The notes under the pieces: generated by a model
Database searches by the model: none
What the model saw: only the letters and a program-made list of their open reading frames with translations
Told to the model about the DNA's origin: nothing
Shown here: positions 59,481 to 64,000 of the stretch, in pieces
Layout: every line of letters begins with the position of its first letter
Numbering within the stretch: position 1 is the first letter of the stretch
Source: Isoetes taiwanensis
Taxonomy: Eukaryota > Streptophyta > Lycopodiopsida > Isoetales > Isoetaceae
Length of the DNA stretch: 64,000 bases
Assembly (NCBI GenBank): GCA_021234155.1
Contig: JAJEKV010000030.1
Span: forward strand, 5,066,050-5,130,049
Reading direction: 5' to 3'
Program-made: the position numbers and the translations under genes

Positions 59481-62399
59481 ATATCTTACTGCATATGAAC
59501 AATCCGATGGTTCTAAAAATTTTAAACACACCCCAAACGATAATACACCCCAAATGTAAAGGAAATCCTTTTTTTTTATGCGAGTCATTCATCTCAAATG
59601 GACTATCTTTTTTTTCAGTCTGAAGATCTTTCTCTCATTGTAATCACCAGGACAGATGGAACTGCAAAATTTGTAATAAGCACACTTACAAAAAGTGGCT
59701 CATATACCAATGTGGAGCAACTAGTATCTCAGGACTGGCTATGACATTTTCCATTCCATTAATGGTTGTTGTAATTTATGAGCTTTGGGGCTTTTGATCT
59801 CGCCAGCTTTTTCCAAATGAGCCTCCTTATTGAATGATGATCCTGGACGGTTCGTTGTCGATCCTATTCTAGAGAGAGACGAGGCTATTTATATGTCCTA
59901 TGATCTCCCTCTGCATCGATGAGTTCTTACATTATTTCATTCTTCTTAATCCCTACCCACCCCAAGAAGTCCACATTCATATTGATTTTTATCGCATGGC
60001 TCTCATGACCAGCCCTCCGCTTTTGAAAAAAATTCTGCAGATGTCGGGTGGTATGCGTGAACAAACCCTTTCTTTATTTGAGAGGCTATGTTATTTCACA
60101 TATATATGTTGTTATGTTATGTAGCTTGAATGAACAGCCCTCCGAAGTTTTGAGGACTATAATTTATCATACACCCGTCCCCCTCCCATGTTTTGAGGTT
60201 ACGGGCCGCGGTGATGGCTTATATTTCTAATTTAATGGGTTCTCTTTTCAGGATCATCTCGCATCTGAGCCAACCTCCATGCTTTTTTAAGTTACCTCTA
60301 ATGCCTAATGGATTCTATTAGTTTTTTTCTCCTAAGTATTTCATTATATACTAATGTCTGCTTTTCATGTGGCTTCTCAGGTTTTTTCTAGATGAATCTA
60401 CCGCCGACTCCTATTTCGTTTCTATTGTTTCTTCAACAATATCAATTGGTCAGCTTCGGCTTTTCCCCTTTGGAGGCCCCGCATTTAAATGTTTATCATT
60501 AGGTTTTCCTCAAAACCTAAAAGGGTGAGAAGTTTTTTTCGATGATAAATTTTCACACGCTGTTCCCTGCTTTCCCTTCCTATTTCTACACCATTGTAAT
60601 TACAGAGGCCAAAGGTTGTTTCTATGGCTGGGTTCCTCTACTATTAGAGAAGCCCTGGACAGCGTGGTCGCACTACCCACTTAGTATGGCTCTCAAAAAT
60701 GTTTGCACACCGCTAGATGGTGGCCTCGTTATCAAAATGGTCTGGCCACTCCAATTCCAGGCTGGGTTCAATGTGCAACCCCGGCGCCTATTTAGTAAAA
60801 GTTTGAGAATAGGTCGAGGTGGGAGTTTCTCCCGGCGAATCATTCGCTTTACCCGGGATAAAACCCCAAACCAGCCCACCTATCCTGAGGAAACTGAGAA
60901 ATATACCTACTAGATGGTTCATTAACGATACCCAGTCCACTAACGACGAACACAAGATGCCAGCCTCCACCAGCCTCCGCTTCGCAGCCCCGCCTGCATA
61001 GTTCACCGGCCCTCGTGTCCCACTGCATGCACGCCTGATACACTCAAACCTTTCATAAGACTATGGTGATGGTGCGAATCTGGTCAGTGGCCTCACGATC
61101 GGGCCGCCAGATGCCAGGGCTCCCTCGTCCGTGTTTCAAGATCGTCGAATGGAAAGTCCTGCCACAAGCCAACCGAGCTGTGTGCATGCTGCCTCAATGT
61201 GGCGGCACCAAGCTCAAGCCCCACGCTGCATTCTGCCGGTCATGAAGGGTCCCTTCATCCACAGCGATAATTAATATCATCGGCACTGTAGCTGACTGCC
61301 TGCAGGCTGCCTGCGACCCAACCGGAAAGACCAAGAAGAATCTGCCATCTGCCTCCCAGCAATTTGAAGCACTTTTAACTCTTTCAAAGTCCTTTTACCC
61401 TTCCCTCGCGGCAGGTACTTGTTCGCCAGCCTGTCTCTTGCCAACATTAGCCTTGATGAATCTCGCATCACCCACTTAAGGTCAGATTCCCAAAATGTAC
61501 CTGACTCACTGTGTGGAGGGCCGTGGAGCAGCCAGGGTCTCGGGTCACGGGCTCACCCCTCTCAGCACCATTTCCGTGAACCTCGATCCGTCCGTCAGAG
61601 ATTTTTCTACAATGTTTACATAATTGTACCTTGTGTACTTATCACGTATTCTGCTAATCTCTGCACCTTCCAGCTCGGGCCACATTAGAAATCCCCTCGT
61701 TGGTTTTTCCTCCTCAGCTTTGTCCAACTCTGGGTAGCCTTGCCTGGAGAGGGTCTCTTGTGTAGTGGCTACACAAGGAACCACCATCTAGCGACGAGGT
61801 TACAGTGGCAATCACGATTAAACGAGCAACCCAACTTTGAACTACCACGTTTATCAAATGATTACAGCAAGCGCGTTCTCCCTATAGCATCATTAATGGT
61901 GGACGGTGGTTAGGCCCTTCGTGCGCGCGCGCGTTAGAGCGAGGGACGATGGAGCCACCAGACATGCCCGCGACAAGCCCCGGGCGCAAGCTACGGTTCA
62001 ATGATTCACGCCGAAGTTCCGCAATTCATGCCGAGCGTTTCATCGGGCAAAAGAGCCAAGAGGATCCGCCACGAGTGGTACTATCCATCATTTTGCTATC
62101 CGGGTGGGGCGGCCGGAAGACCCCCCAATCCAGAGCCGCCACCATCCAAGACATTAAAAAAAAAAAAACCAGCCATTGTCAAGAGTAAAGTCAATTTCTT
62201 CCTGCACAAGCAAGCTTGCGAAGCCTTCCCGCTACGCGAGAAAACATAGATCCCGCAATTAAACAAGATCGCAGGGAAAAGTTTTCCACACCAGCTATCC
62301 GCCAGCTTTTAGACTATACTTCCCAACGCGTCCAATGGGGGCTTTGTTCTACCAATCAATGTGGCGCCGTGGAAGGGACCGGTGCCCGGCTCTCTTCCG
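59481..62399. other. No gene recognised
   Basis: Mixed composition. A segment at 60700-60910 is mildly tRNA-like, and 61.0-62.3 kb is GC-richer, with lysine-rich ORFs near 61.95-62.25 kb that may be the far end of the LINE on the minus strand. Nothing can be named with confidence. Confidence 0.35.
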
Positions 62400-62930
62400 C
62401 GACTGGCGTCACTCCCCGCCGTTACTTGAGTAGGCGCTATTCCTGAGGGCCTAAGCTATAACGGAATGACTTCCGCCAGAACAAAGCAATCGGCCGAAGC
62501 CGCAAACTAGGTTCCCATCTTTAACGTGTTGCTAGCCACCAGCCACTCCACACGCCTAACTTGCCACCACAAGTACCGCCACAAATTTCCAAGAAGGGCC
62601 CCACACCGATTTCCGAACTCCATCCGCAGTGTTTCGTAATGTACTAACTTTTTCACACAATGGTAAAGTAACCTGTCCCGATAAGCCGGCCAACGGACAC
62701 TCCATAAAGAGGTGGTCCATCTCGACCAATAGTCATAAGGACGGGTTTGCTTCCCTATGTCGCCTTCTACCCTCAGAAGCTCGCTTTTGGATAAAGTCCA
62801 CACCCACCCTAATACCGTGAGGAGGCACTTGATCCCATGGGCAACCAAGTCCTCCCGCCAGGACGCCCGATGTATTTTCCGTCCCGGGGAAGTTCCTTTA
62901 ATAGTTTGAAAAGGAAGCCGATTGATTTTG
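62400..62930 (-). mobile_element. LINE C-terminal (zf-RVT-like) remnant
   Basis: The minus-strand frame from 62848 gives a long open segment of 113 codons. In a neighbouring frame near 62725-62680 it reads EMDHLFMECPLAG, matching the E(T)(V/I)DHLFLECPLA..VW block of the zinc-binding zf-RVT domain at the end of plant LINE polyproteins. Surrounding sequence is frame-shifted. The RT would lie to the right, but the DNA there is AT-rich, so the copy is truncated. Confidence 0.65.
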
Positions 62931-64000
62931 TTTTTAATTTCTAGACCACTCGTGTGGGTCTATTTGATCCTAATAAGCTTGAGCTTGAGCTTGTGCTTGA
63001 TCCCCGAACATATATTTTGATGGTTCACAGTGCGATTCCCGCTTTAGGCTTCATTCATGCTTTTGAAATTTTTTGTTTAGGAGACATCATATGATGAAAT
63101 TGTAGCTTTTGTTTTTTATTTTGAAGTTTGATGATTCAAAACATTCTTGGGTTAGAGGAATGTAGCGCCTACATCTTAGTAAATTTGAAGGAGCTTATCC
63201 CGTACACATAGAATTTTAATTTGTTTGTGTTTATGGCTCTCTTTTGACGGATGGATCAATTCTAGTGTAGTTGTGGTCTTCAATTTATCAATTGCCTTTG
63301 AAGCCAAGTTTTAGTACAAGTGATTTATTGTGTTGTGGTTTTTCATAATTTTACTTGCGATGGGTTCCTTATGGAGGACCGTACATTGAACAAGGTGATG
63401 TGATAGATACAGAGGCCTCTAAAAAGCCTATTGAGCTAGGGTTATACCATGTTATGTTGTATCAAGTCCTCATGTTGATGCCGTGATCTAACACTTTGAA
63501 TCGTGAGCCATGATTTTTCTATCCATATTAATCTTGAATATGATGTGAGAATTTTGGAAATTGAGGAGCTGTTGTATGATGATGGGTTATGTGGCAGGCT
63601 CTCAGCATTCGTAGGTTAGCTCTCAGATATGATGAGTAACATTAACAGTTGCATAGTTTTATGATTAACCTACATGGACGGGGGTTTGCGTAGTAAATCT
63701 ATTTGTTAAAACTTGTGATGGCTGTAAGATGATGCCATCACGCTTTTTTTGTATTGTAATATGTATAGAAGCTATAATGGCGAGATGATAATGCCATCAC
63801 AGCTATGTTCTATTTATAATGATCTGGAGAACTTGTGGTATTTTAAAACATGAGAAATTGAAGATTGTTGAAGTTGGAAGATTGGAACTATTAAATCAAT
63901 AGTATTTGAAAATTTGTATAGTGTACATACGATACAGATTGGCAGATTAGATGTTGTGCTAGCATATTGGAGGAGCGTGATGCATGGAGCAAGATGCAGT
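62931..64000. other. AT-rich stretch, no gene seen
   Basis: Only short chance ORFs up to the window edge. A phrase GATGATGCCATCACGC / GATGATAATGCCATCACAGC recurs near 63730 and 63786. Confidence 0.45.

Noticed and set aside
60700-60910. tRNA-like segment with GGGTTCAA..ACCC
   Set aside because: The T-arm loop is 8 bases and no acceptor stem pairs, so it is not a tRNA gene; SINE origin is possible but unsupported.

Overview
The window looks like plant nuclear DNA that is gene-poor and rich in old mobile elements. It has spliced gene fragments, plant-type gene families (cytosolic pyruvate kinase, biosynthetic arginine decarboxylase, a BAHD acyltransferase, a trihelix-like protein) and many LINE, LTR, Helitron-like and MITE-like sequences. 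One exon (10.86-11.07 kb) closely resembles SPAG6/PF16, an armadillo-repeat protein of the central apparatus of motile flagella. Flowering plants and conifers have no motile sperm, so this points to a plant with swimming sperm: a fern, lycophyte, bryophyte, cycad or Ginkgo. The sequence alone does not fix the species. I see no intact full-length protein gene, no rRNA, no confident tRNA gene and no CRISPR array.

Layout. 0-5.7 kb holds two degenerate LINEs: a reverse-strand reverse transcriptase (RT) at the left edge, then a nearly complete forward LINE (endonuclease, RT, 3' tail ending in a TTCC microsatellite). 5.7-20.2 kb is mostly AT-rich and noncoding, with the SPAG6-like exon, a foldback MITE with 9-bp target duplications, a Helitron-type 3' end and small tandem repeats. 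20.2-21.9 kb is a LINE ORF1-type (DUF4283-like) unit ending in poly(A). 24.2-25.6 kb carries the decayed C-terminal half of an arginine decarboxylase gene (minus strand). 28.6-30.5 kb carries a recognisable cytosolic pyruvate kinase gene (minus strand, three exons) with three single-base frameshifts. 31.3-31.7 kb is a Ty1/copia RT scrap. 36.7-37.6 kb is a frameshifted trihelix-like coding unit ending in poly(A). 40.9-42.0 kb is the 3' part of a second copy of the 1.3-5.7 kb LINE family, inverted. 44.9-45.2 kb is a BAHD C-terminal exon.

47-49.2 kb contains exons of a multi-spanning membrane protein, one of them interrupted by a well-preserved 460-bp TRIM element. 49.7-57.7 kb is a nest of retrotransposons: LINE RT pieces, a probable solo LTR, and a Ty3/gypsy element whose two LTRs are both present but whose integrase region is not recognisable. 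59 kb and 62.4-62.9 kb carry further LINE remnants.

The genes do not form a shared pathway; the region reads as a graveyard of gene copies and retroelements. The features most worth following up are the SPAG6-like exon, the TRIM with tRNA-type promoter boxes, the paired Helitron-like ends, the LINE family with variable microsatellite tails, and the pyruvate kinase frameshifts, which could be real decay or assembly indels. I found no convincing wholly new system.
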